Source of the DNA: Ampelocalamus luodianensis | Taxonomy: Eukaryota; Streptophyta; Magnoliopsida; Poales; Poaceae | Direction of reading: 5' to 3' | Length of the DNA: 64,000 nt | Assembly (NCBI GenBank): GCA_036346255.1 | Contig: CM070632.1 | Location: forward strand, 25,012,657 to 25,076,656 | In this document: positions 35,991 to 45,712 of the stretch, piece after piece | How the letters are laid out: each line of letters opens with the position of its first letter | Position numbering within the stretch: the stretch's first letter is position 1 | The notes under the pieces: model-generated | The model's input: only the letters and a program-made list of their open reading frames with translations | What the model was told of the DNA's origin: nothing | The model's database searches: none | Position numbers and translations under genes: made by a program

Positions 35991-37560
35991 AACCACGTCA
36001 CTCTAGAAGGAGCCCAGAATCACCTGACGCCGATCGTAAGTTTCGTTAACTCGACTGTGATTAGTTTTGTTTGATTCTCGAGCTTCACATTCGCTTGTTT
36101 CGAATGTTTGCAACCAAGAATAATTTGAAAGTTATGCAACTTAAGCATACCGTTAGTCCAATGCTGGAGCAGAGCTAAGAACTAGAGTGGGATGTTTAGA
36201 AGCTAAGTTACTCATAGCCGAGTTGAGTTTCTAGCCAACCTAATTGTCCTAGATACCCAAACCCTAGATGTCATTCTGGCATGGATTGGTTATCCAAGCA
36301 CAAAGTCGTATAGATTGTGGCCGAAGAGTCGTAATAATCGAGGACGCCAAAGGAAACAAGGTAGAGTTTCTAGCCACCCGGTTCAGGAAGGACATTTGCT
36401 AGTAAACAAATCAAGACCCTTTCTTAGAAGAAGTACCAGTGGTCATGTGAATACCCGGATGTGTTTCCGTAAGAGTTACCAGAATGCCATCGGATCGTGA
36501 CATTGAGTTTGTCATCGACCTAGTGCCGTGGACAAAGACCAATTTCAAAGAGACCTTATCGGATGCCACCATGAGTTGGTAAAGATGAAGAAGCAGATAG
36601 AAGAACTTCTTGAGAAAGGTTTCATGAGACCAAGTTCGTCGCCGTGGGGAGCACTAGTATTGTTTGTCAAGAAGAAAGATGGAAGTATGAGGATGTGCAT
36701 TGATTACCGTTCACTCAATGAAGTTACCATCAAGAACAAGTACCCATTACCCGGATAGATGATCTGCTTGATCGGATGAAAGGAGCCAAGTGTTCTAAAA
36801 AATCGACATGCGATCAAAGCTACCATCAATCAAGATTTGTCCTAAGGATATACCAAGACCGCCTTCTCAACGCGGTATGGACATTATGAGTTCTTAGTCA
36901 TGTCCTTTGTCCGACTAATGCCCCCGCCTATTTCATGAACATGATGAATAAAGTATTCATGGAATATTTGGACAAGTTCAGTAGTTGTGTTCATTGATGA
37001 TATTCGGTGTACTCCAAGTCGGAGGAAGAACACGCCAACATTTAAGGATAATATTGGAAAACTCATAGAGCATCGCTTGTATGCTAAGTTCAGTAAGTGT
37101 GATTTTTTGAAGAAAGAGGTTGATTTTCTTGGTCATGTTATGACAGCCGAGGGAGTAGCGGTTGACCCCGGTAAAGTCAAAGCAGTGTTACATTGGGAGC
37201 AGCCCAAAACTGTCACTCAGATTCGTAGTTTCTTGGGAATGGCAGGTTATTACCGCAGTTTCATCGAATGATTCTCATCGATTGCTAAGCCTCTTACGCA
37301 ATTGTTGAAGAAGGAGAAAAAGTTCACTTGGACTCCAGCCTGTGAAGAAAGTTTTCAAGAGTTGAAGAAGCGTTTGACTTCAGCCCCAGTGCTGATTTTG
37401 CCCGATATTCACAAGGATTTCGATATCTACTGTGATGCTTCGCGTCAAGGATTAGGATGTGTCCTGATGCAAGAAGGAAGAGCTGTTGCTTATGCGTCAA
37501 GGCAATTGAGACCTCACGAGGAGAATTACCCTATCCATGATCCGAATTAGTCACGTAGTG
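35991..37560 (+). pseudogene. pol N-terminal half: protease, reverse transcriptase, RNase H start (frames broken)
   Basis: The retropepsin site appears as D-S-R-A at 36073-36084, where the family has D-S-G-A; the change lies in a CTG context. Reverse transcriptase blocks follow: 'GFMRPSSSPWGALVLFVKKK' and 'MCIDYRSLNEVTIKNKYPL' (36620-36755), then F-I-D-D-I, the YxDD-equivalent, at 36990-37004. After it come 'YAKFSKCDFLKKEVDFLGHV' and 'IRSFLGMAGYYRSFIE' (to 37268). The RNase H start 'FDIYCDASRQGLGCVLMQ' is at 37415-37475. The frame is interrupted at 36757, about 36800-36990, 37005 and 37269. Confidence 0.75.
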
Positions 37561-38060
37561 CATGCTTTAAAGATTTGGCGTCACTACCTCATCAGAATCA
37601 CGTGAAGTCTACACAGATCATAAGAGCCTGAAGTTTATCTTCACCCAGTCAGATTTGAACATGAGGCAGAGAAGATGGTTGGAATTGATCAAGGATTATA
37701 ATCTTGGAATCCACTACCATCCCGAAAAAGCCAACGTAGTTGTAGATGCTCTAAGTCGTAAGAGTTACTGCAGTGTTTTGGAAGTAAAAGAAAGTTGCCC
37801 AGAACTTTATGAAGAATTTCAGAAGCTAAAACTAGAAGTTGTGTTCGAAGGATGTGTAGCCAATTTGGAGGTACAGTCTACCCTAGAGAAGCAGATTCGG
37901 GAAGCACAACCAAAGGATCCCGTGTTGTCAGAAATCAAGATCAAAATGGCAAAAGGGAAATTCAAAGATTTTACCAAAGATGATCAGGATATACTCTGGA
38001 TTAATGGTCGATTCTGTACCGTATATCGATGGTCTAAGATGCTTAATCTTAAAGGAAGCA
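37560..38060 (+). CDS. pol middle: RNase H end and integrase lead-in
   Basis: One open frame from about 37605 to 38065 gives 'VYTDHKSLKFIFTQSDLNMR' followed by 'RWLELIKDYNLGIHYHPEKA' and 'NVVVDALSRKSY', the RNase H C-terminus. A Lys/Glu-rich linker to integrase follows. Upstream, 37550-37605 is damaged ('catgatccgaattag'). A frame change between 38018 and 38060 separates it from the integrase frame that follows, so in the sequence as given this is a fragment of one polyprotein. Confidence 0.75.
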
Positions 38061-39311
38061 CATGACTCAAAGTATTCGATTCACCCTGGAAGTACCAAAA
38101 TGTATCAGGATGTTAAGAATAAATTTTGGTGGCCAAATTTGAAGCGAGAAGTCGCAGAGTTCGTCGCCTTGTGCGACATCTGTCAGAAAGTAAAGGTAGA
38201 ACACCAGAGACCAGCAGGTTTGTTGCAATCGCTGAAGATTCCAGAATGGAAGTGGGAAGAAATCGGAATGGATTTTATCACCGGTTTACCCAAGACCCAA
38301 TCGGGTTACGATTCGATCTGGGTAATAGTCGATCGATTGACCAAGGTCGCACATTTCCTGCCAATCAAAACCACATACTCAGGAGATTGTCTTGCGGAGT
38401 TGTACATGGCCAGAATTGTCAGTTTGCACGGTGTGCCCAAGAAGATAGTATCAGATCGAGGATCTCAGTTCACCTCTCGTTTTTGGCAGAGTTTGCATGA
38501 AGCATTGGGCACCCATCTGAATTTCAGTACCGCGTATCATCCACAGACAGATGGACAGACTGAAAGAGTTAATAAGATATTGGAAGATATGCTGAGAGCT
38601 TGTGCTCTAGCTAATGCTGCCCGATGGGATAAGAGTTTACCATATGCAGAATTTTCGTATAACAATAGTTATCAAGTCAGTCTGCAAATGTCACCATTTG
38701 AAGCTTTGTATGGTCGTGCCTGCCGAACCCCATTGAATTGGTCAGAAACAGCTGAACGATCAGTATTCGGTCCAGACATCATTCAAGAAGCAGAAGAGCA
38801 AGTGGCCATGATAAGAGAAAGATTGAAGATAGCTCAGTCCAGACAGAAGAGCTATGCGGATAATCGTCGTCGTGATCTCAGTTTTGAACCCGAGGATTTC
38901 GTTTATCTTCGAGTTACTCCGCTCAGGGGTGTCCAAAGGTTTCATGCCAAAGGGAAGCTTGCCCCTAGGTATGTTGGTCCGTTCAAGATTTTGGAACGTC
39001 GTGGAGAAGTTGCTTATCAGTTGGAGCTATCGCAGTCGTTAGCAGGAGTGCATGATGTTTTTCATATCTCGCAGTTGAAGAAGTGTCTTCGTGTGCCAGA
39101 AGAACAAGCCCCGCTAGAATCAATTGACTTGAGGGAGGATCTTACCTACAAGGAGCAGCCAGTCAAGATTTTGGATGTCGCGGAGCGCCTCACCAGAAGC
39201 AAGACTGTTCGTTTTTGCAAGGTCCAGTGGAGCAACCACTCAGAAGGAGAAGCAACGTGGGAACATGAAGAAGAGTTGAAAGCCGAGTTTCCTAGCCTTT
39301 TCTCTAGCTAG
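38040..39311 (+). CDS. Gypsy integrase with C-terminal chromodomain
   Basis: This is the longest open frame in the window (443 codons when read from 37980). It has the HHCC zinc-binding module (H28-x6-H35, C65-x2-C68, numbered from 37980). The catalytic triad is D98 ('EIGMDFITGLP'), D159 ('IVSDRGSQF') and E195 ('DGQTERVNK'), with the D-x35-E spacing of retroviral-type integrases. The tail at about 39040-39300 ('FHISQLKKCLRVPEEQ', 'PVKILDVAERLT', 'VQWSNHSEGEATWEHEEEL') is chromodomain-like and would guide insertion to marked chromatin. It stops at TAG 39309-39311. The start is a frame transition rather than a true initiator. All key residues are intact. Confidence 0.9.
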   Translation, partial: CLILKEAHDSKYSIHPGSTKMYQDVKNKFWWPNLKREVAEFVALCDICQKVKVEHQRPAGLLQSLKIPEWKWEEIGMDFITGLPKTQSGYDSIWVIVDRLTKVAHFLPIKTTYSGDCLAELYMARIVSLHGVPKKIVSDRGSQFTSRFWQSLHEALGTHLNFSTAYHPQTDGQTERVNKILEDMLRACALANAARWDKSLPYAEFSYNNSYQVSLQMSPFEALYGRACRTPLNWSETAERSVFGPDIIQEAEEQVAMIRERLKIAQSRQKSYADNRRRDLSFEPEDFVYLRVTPLRGVQRFHAKGKLAPRYVGPFKILERRGEVAYQLELSQSLAGVHDVFHISQLKKCLRVPEEQAPLESIDLREDLTYKEQPVKILDVAERLTRSKTVRFCKVQWSNHSEGEATWEHEEELKAEFPSLFSS

Positions 39312-39351
39312 CCTGAATCTCGGGGTCGAGATTCCTTTAAGGGGGGAGGTT

Positions 39352-42300
39352 TGTAACATCCCAATTTTCTGAGTTTAAAAATCTTTTAATAGTTAGTAGG
39401 GAGAAAATTCACCATTTGGGATTTATTTGAATTTAATTTCAAAAGCTTGATATTGGACTTTCCAATCAAAAATATTTAATGTGAATAATCCCAACATGAA
39501 CAATAGTCAAAACTATTTTATTTGGGTTCTATGTGCTCAGATATATTTTCTAGATTTTTCTAGAATTTTTCTGAGTTCATTTGCTATTTTATATTGCTTA
39601 TTTGAATTTCTGGTAATTTACAAAATAGAAAAATCTATTTAAAATCTCGAAAATCCCTTCGGGCCGAATCTTCTTTCGATCCGGCCCATTCTCCCTCTAC
39701 CCAGCCCAATTCCCGCCACCGCGCTCGCAAGGCGCTCACTCTCCGTCACGACGCGTGGGCTGCGCCTCGGTGTCATTGCCAGCGGGCCCGCACCGAGTCG
39801 CTGCCTCCGCACCGCTTTCTTCCCGAACCGAGCCTGGCGCCTGTCCGCCATTGGAGCTTCTAGAGGCTCAATCCGACAACGGACTTTCCTAACTAAAAAC
39901 CTCCGGATTTCTTTGCCAAACTCTATCTCTAATCTTCCCGCGCCCGTATCTACTCTCAATCGGGATCGAAACTAACTCTATCTCCGTTTTCGTTTGAAAC
40001 CGAGAAATCCCAAAATTAGGGATTCCTTATCCCGGGCACCCCAGCAGCTATAAATAGCACCCGAGCTTCGCACGGACCTCCGCAACCCAGAACCCCAACC
40101 CTCTCTACCTCTAAAGCGCCGCGAATTCAAGTTTAGGGTTTTCGCCGACCGTTTCTTCGTCGCTTCGCCGCGCACGGTGTCGCCGCGTCGTCATCAAGTG
40201 CACCATCGGTTCAGCATCACGAGGCCTACCTCGAGGACCCGCTGTCGTGCCAAAGCCTCATCGGAGCGAGCCGTCCGACAACAACCAAGGAGCTCGCCGC
40301 TCGCCGAGCTCGCTGGCCGTCGCCACCGCCCCTCCCGATCACCGGAGTTGCATCGCAGGTTCGCACAGCGCCTCTACACGCCTGGTCCTACTCACCGCGC
40401 CGGCCCCGCCATTCGCCGCTGCCATCGGTCCCCGAAGCCGCCGCTGGTCCGACGCGGCGCCACCTCACCGCCACCTCGCATTCGTGCCGACGCGTCGCTG
40501 CGTGGCGCCGTGTCGCCAGCACGCACGCCGCGCGGTACGGCCCACCGAACCCCGATTCGACCGCGTGGACTTGGTCCACGGTGCACCATCTCACCGACAT
40601 GTGGGTCCCACATTGTCTAATTGTTTTCATTTCTTTTAATTCCGAAATTCCTTCACTGATGTCACGATTGCGCAATAATCCGATTTTTCTTTAGAGAAAT
40701 AATTCGGAAATTCCGTAAAATCCAAATTAGGTTTCTTTTAGATTCAATCTTCGAGCTCATAACTTTTGCATCCTAACTCCGATTGAGCCCATTCAAATTT
40801 CTAAATTTATCTAAATTCAAGCTCTATTTATCTGAGATTTTTATTTAATTTTTGGAGCTGGTTTTGCCTCTGTTATTTATTTGTTTTGTTTGTTTGTGTC
40901 TCGTTTGCAGTAGTAGACGCGATTCGTGTGGAATTTTGTGGAAGAAGGAGCACCCCAATATCAAGACCAGTACATAGACCTTTTCCAAGGCAAGTCATAC
41001 CTTTGATCATCTTGAACCTAGTTTTTAAATTACTTTACTTCAAAGTACTGCATTCTATTTTAATTATTTATTTAAATGCTTTGGGTATAGTTATTATCCA
41101 AATTTGTTATCACACGCCTTGTATGTCATAATTCCTTGTCACCCTAGATTGGTTATCAGTTGGTAATATTGTAGCACCAACATGGGTTGGTTAGATGCGA
41201 GTACAATTGCTTAGCCATGCTACGAGTCTCACATCTCATGAAAGTTGCAATTATTAAATATGACTAAGTGACTATGGAACTTCGTGTAAAACTGTGTGCT
41301 ATGTGTTATTACTTCGTGATGGCATGTGTTGCACTAAAACCAACTGGGTGGTAAAGGATTTAGACCGAGGCAAGTGGTGAAAGCAGGTGATATGGTGGAA
41401 GCGTGGTGCTTGGGAATGATGATCTGTGTGGCTTAGTTAGAACATGGAAGTCTTGCCTTGGTCAATTAAGGACTTAACTTTGTGTGCCATTGAACCGAGC
41501 CTTCGCATGCGACCACATGCCCAGTATGGGACATGCCTAACTTTGTAAGTTATGGATTCTCGGCATTGATATTCAGGTGGATAGGTTAGGCTGTGTGACA
41601 GGATGGAGGTGTGACTACGTAGTGGTTGCATCGCAGAACGATTCGTCGCTTCCCTGTCTAGCGGTGTGTGTTATACTAATTCTATGTGAGTGGTATAGCG
41701 GGAAAGCACATCGGGAATGTCAATATTTGAGATGAAGTTTCTGAACTGTTTTGTTACGATTAGTGCTTGCTACACTAGTTGTATCTTGTGGGTAAAGTGT
41801 ACAACCTCTGCAAAGTGTTAAATCAATCTATTCGAATAGCGCGTCATGGATCATGGACATGCTCGGGATTTCATACGAGGTAGTTTTCATAAAATGTTGG
41901 GATGGGAGCTGTGTGACCTCAATCATATGGCTATGTGAAATAACCTGTTTAGTTGTGTGTCTTTGTGAAAACTACTGTTAAATTAATATTGTTTATTTGT
42001 TTTGAATTATGCTTTCAATCTATTATTCGTATTCAATTGCAAATGTTGCTTTTATGCAAAAGAACCACAGAAGCCTTTTCTTTGGAATAAGCTTGCATCT
42101 ATACATTGCATTTTGTGGTATGATTTGCGAGTACGGTTGTGTACTCACGCTTGTTGTAAAACTTACGCCCAAACCTACAGAAGAGGAGGAGTCTACGCCT
42201 GCTTTCGAGGAGGAGTTCGCCGAAGGTTGTTGATCGTTAAGGTCTGGATCCCAGTCGGTTGCCTGTGGTGAATTGGTGGGATCTACGCTGAGTTATTTCC

Positions 42301-42515
42301 GCTCCGCCGCTTATTCTCTGCTAGCCTGCGTGGCTTAATAAGTGTAAACTCGACCATAAGGTCAAAACCCTTATTTGTTATTCAAACTAATCGCTTACTT
42401 TATTTATCGCTTGTGTGGATCTATATTTACCTATGTTAACACCGTGCACTAGCGTGATCCTCGACTAGTGCAAGATACACGAGGGTTCCGAGAATCGTGA
42501 TTTTGGGTCCCGACA
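39352..42515 (+). repeat. 3' LTR (LTR copy 3) of the 12-kb gypsy element
   Basis: TGTAACATCCC to CCCGACA, 3,164 bp, preceded by the polypurine tract ggggggagg (39341-39349). A TATA region 'agctataaatagcaccc' lies at about 40045-40061. The first 350 bp look clean; from about 39700 the CNG/homopolymer pattern reappears. Confidence 0.9.
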
Positions 42516-43336
42516 TGCCGCACTGAGTACTCCTGCAGCCAAACCTTCATGTCCTCCATGGTTGGAAACAACATGTTCTTTCGTATAATATCATTGTCCA
42601 GGTCCGCAATGCCATTCCTATTCTTCAACCCATTAGCACAAACCACCTTATCAGCCATTTCTGACATCATCGAATGCATGCACCAACGGGACCTCACCCA
42701 TTACACTGCGAAGAACCTGGCCTTCCTCTGAGGAGAAAAGCGGTGCGGGAGCCTCATTTTCAGTCGAACTCCACTTCACAGGTTGTTGCATCGTGAAACA
42801 ACTGCTCCTCAAGCTCGTTATTCATTACAGCGCAATTGAAATCAGTCATAGTCTATAACATGTTGGGGGGCATGGTTGGTAGGACTAACGCTAACAAACT
42901 CTTTGGAAGGTTGCTCCTCCATTGGGTGGCCTCGCGAATGATGGATTGCAAGGTCTAGTTCCTCCGTGTTGCTATTCACCACATCCAAACTGTCTGGCAA
43001 CTCCTCAACAACGATTGTCCTCCCCACCACCACCTCCAACAACTGGACCTGAGATACGAGCACAATATCATTGTACATGTCCCAATCATCGATGGACAAT
43101 ATTGGCACCAACAAGGCATGCACCTTAGAACCCAGCCCTATGTCATATCGTCCATGTATGTCGACAACGACCCCGGGCTCATCCCATCCAAAGCTCGACT
43201 TAATCCTAGTCACGAGAGTTTCAAAGTCCGGTGATTCGCGAAACAAAAGAACGGTCGCTTCCATGACATCGAAGTCGATAGAACTACCCATTTGGCCAAT
43301 TGGTCCACTAGTAAATACATGTACAACTTTGTCCAT
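42516..43336 (-). pseudogene. Mutator-like (MURA) transposase N-terminus, cut by the gypsy element
   Basis: From ATG 43336 the minus strand reads 'MDKVVHVFTSGPIGQMGS', 'VTRIKSSFGWDEPGVVVDI' and 'LGSKVHALLVPILSIDDWD', ending '...NHAPQHVIDYD' at a stop near 42845. This is the N-terminal region of rice-type Mutator transposases. After frame changes, 'MLFPTMEDMKVWLQEYSVRH' (about 42575-42517) marks the beginning of the MuDR DNA-binding domain, and the gypsy 3' LTR begins immediately after. The catalytic domain is not found on the far side of the gypsy block, where PMD sequence lies instead. Confidence 0.65.
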
Positions 43337-43750
43337 CTACATCCAACAAAATATTACAAACTCAGTACTGCATGCCATATGAACAAAATACCGTAAGTAC
43401 GAAATATCACAATCAACATTGCACATAACAAAAGCTGCATTTCAATTGACACATGCTAGCAATTTGAAGGTACAAACGTATGGATAATTAAAGCTTGTTT
43501 CCTCCCTCTGTATTGCAACAGTACATTACAAAAGCTACAGTAACTAGCATGATGGTTTACAACAATCATGGAACAATACGTCTTGCTAAATGAATTTTAT
43601 GGGTCATTTATGTCAATTTTGAATGGGGGGTGATTGTCTTATGTAACTCTTATATTTCTCTGGCAGAGACTAAACGTTTATTAAGGTGTGTTAGGCCATA
43701 CACAGTGGACGAATAGTACCAAGAAACAAGGAGAGGCAAAAAGATCAAAA
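43337..43750. other. Non-coding leader region of the Mutator-like transposase
   Basis: AT-rich, no protein similarity seen. It lies between the transposase ATG and the hairpin array and is probably 5' UTR or intron. Confidence 0.35.
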
Positions 43751-43751
43751 T

Positions 43752-44010
43752 CCTACACTACCTGAGTCTCTTGTGCTTAGTCACGCTCGAGATCCCGTTC
43801 TTGAGACTGCCCAAACCATGTGTTTGGGACTGCTCAGAGCTTGCCTCTGAGTGCAACCTACACTACCCTGGATCCACGTGCCCAGGTACGCTCGAGATCC
43901 TATTCTCGAGACCACCCACGTGTTTAGGACTGCTAGGGCTCATTCCTGAGTACGCCCAGGACTTCGCTCCTGGGTACGCTAGAGCTACACGCTCGGAGTG
44001 CCACGAACCA
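43752..44010. repeat. Array of about ten short hairpins with differing stems
   Basis: Consecutive 18-21-base inverted repeats with 5-8-base loops are separated by 'tacgc' or 'actgc' spacers. Perfect 7-bp stems: cccaaac/gtttggg (43810-43828), ctcagag/ctctgag (43833-43851), ctcgaga/tctcgag (43891-43910), cccagga/tcctggg (43955-43974). Near-perfect ones: 43763-43780, 43786-43805, 43866-43886, 43933-43950, 43978-43996. A higher-order repeat of about 105 bp starts 'cctacactacc' at 43752 and 43857. It is in the leader of the Mutator-like transposase gene. Confidence 0.8.
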
Positions 44011-44945
44011 CTCGTTTGTGAAATTGGATATTCAAAAATGAGGTAAGTCACATTTTTACGCCTTCATCCTTTATTTCAGTTCTATAGAGGTCGTTTCATA
44101 TTTTATTTTCGGTAAACTAATTTCGACAATCCACCGATACATCGCAATCAAAACCTCCACAAAATTGAATAGCACACTACTTTCATAACTAATTTATCAA
44201 ACAAAAAACAACAGAAATAGCCTACTTTCCCCTCTCTTAGCACTAATATTAACAAGCACACCGACAATATCTGAAGGCATAAACCACCACTAAAAAACAA
44301 TGTGGTGCACATGTCAAAGCTTGCAACTATTTCTATGGTACTACTACAAAAAAACCAGTACAATGCTACCATAGAACAAACTAGTGTTGACGATAAGCAA
44401 TAATAAAACATTATTTTAATTCTGCAATCGTAACGGCAAGAGTTCACAATTAACTTCCTTTAATGAAAAATTACTTCAGATTTCCCAAGCACCAACTACA
44501 GTTTGAGACAGGTCCAAGTCTTTTTGGAAAGTTGAATAATCCAGATTGTACTAAAGTTTGGAATGTAAAAACCCATGCCACCAGATTAAAACATTCTATG
44601 TTCGGAGTTCATATACAATATAGTTATAAAACATCCTGAAGCAGGTTAATGATTCCAAGTTAATTTAAGGCCTTAGTATAGTAAACACTGCAATGACACC
44701 AAATTGCATCGAAGGCATTCACAACACAAAAGGGTTGCAGTGTTTACACATCCATAACAACAAGATTCTAATCACATACGCAGATGTAGCATATCAGTAT
44801 CATCACACATAACATATTACCAAAAAGATAATGCATTGCAATTACAGAGAGACATTTGCAATCTCCAAGCGGAATATCCCATTGAACATTAACAACAACG
44901 ACAACACCAATCCATACAAAAAGTAATCAGGGTTAATAAAGAGTA
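44011..44945. other. AT-rich leader or intron of the Mutator-like element
   Basis: No coding or repeat signal recognised on either strand. Confidence 0.35.
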
Positions 44946-44959
44946 GGTTATTACCTTCG

Positions 44960-45215
44960 GCCGGGCGTGGGGGAGGAGGAGGTGGCACAATCAATCTCGG
45001 AGGAGGAGGTGGAGGCCGGGCGCAGGGGAGGAAGCCGGTTGTGGAGGTGGAGGCTGGAAGCCGCACCGGGCGCAGAGGGGAGGGAGCCGGCCGTGGAGGT
45101 GGAGGCCGGGCGCAGAGGGGAGGGAGCCTGCCGTGGAGGTGGAGGCCGGGCGCAGGGAGGAAGCCGGCCGTGGAGGTGGAGGCCGAGCGCAGGGGAGGAA
45201 GCTGGCCTTGGGAGG
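44960..45215 (-). repeat. GC-rich minisatellite in the Mutator-like leader
   Basis: 'gtggaggtggaggc' recurs at 45041, 45093, 45133 and 45169 (spacing 36-52 bp), each followed by a variant of 'cgggcgcagaggggaggga'. Open frames across it are repeat artefacts. It sits just inside the right inverted end, as the GC-rich block at 12.6-13.0 kb sits inside CACTA repeats. Confidence 0.75.
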
Positions 45216-45399
45216 AAGACGGCGCAGGGGAGGACGTCTGCGCAGGAACGAGGACGGCGTGGGGGAGGACACCGGCGCGAGGTCGAGCTCCGGAGTAAGG
45301 GACCGGTGGGAGGCGAGGATGGATTTGGGAGGAGAGAAGTGGGAGAAGAAACGAGTTAGATTTGGGGAAAAACTGAAGAATTGGAGCGGCGGCCGCACT

Positions 45400-45712
45400 T
45401 AAGTCACCCACGGTCACGCCAAGTCTAGTGGCGTGACAAAACAGCCTTGTCACACTCTGAAACAGCGTGATATATGCTACGCAAGCCCTCCACGCTGACA
45501 CGGCGCGCGGCCAAGGGCTTGCGTGACATGTTTTATCATACCTCTACCGGTGGTGTGACAGTGTTGTTTTGTCACGCCACGGGTGGTGGCGTGACCAAAA
45601 AGGTCAGAATTGGAAATAAAGTTTGCGATATATTAATTTTAAAATATTAATAAAAAGGATTAAATAATAATTTTTTTTCATATATACACACAAAAACAGA
45701 AAAGACAATGTG
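45400..45712 (-). repeat. Right long terminal inverted repeat of the Mutator-like element
   Basis: The inverse of 18593-18910: 'ggcgtgac', 'attggaaataaagttt' and 'gcttgcgtgacatgtttta' pair with the left end. The element between the two ends is about 27 kb, of which roughly 16 kb is the inserted gypsy material. Confidence 0.6.

Larger units (their letters stand above)
30512..42515 (+). mobile_element. Full-length chromodomain Ty3/gypsy element (Tekay/Del-like), 12.0 kb
   Basis: 5' LTR 30512-33644, primer-binding site 33647, gag, protease, reverse transcriptase, RNase H, integrase with a chromodomain-like tail, polypurine tract 39340-39349, 3' LTR 39352-42515. The gene order, the chromodomain tail and the 3.1-kb LTRs fit the Tekay/Del group of chromoviruses. 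The two LTRs are very similar apart from CNG and homopolymer differences, implying a recent insertion. The right flank lies in a MURA-like gene; the left flank is another copy of the same family, so no target duplication can be tested. Confidence 0.85.

Noticed and set aside
36073..36084. A novel retropepsin active site D-S-R-A
   Set aside because: The change lies at a CTG trinucleotide in a region full of CNG-associated discrepancies, so an error in the sequence is likelier than a new active site.
44842..45501. A 219-codon minus-strand Pro/Arg-rich open frame
   Set aside because: It runs across the GC-rich minisatellite. Several frames on both strands stay open there because of the repeat period, not coding.
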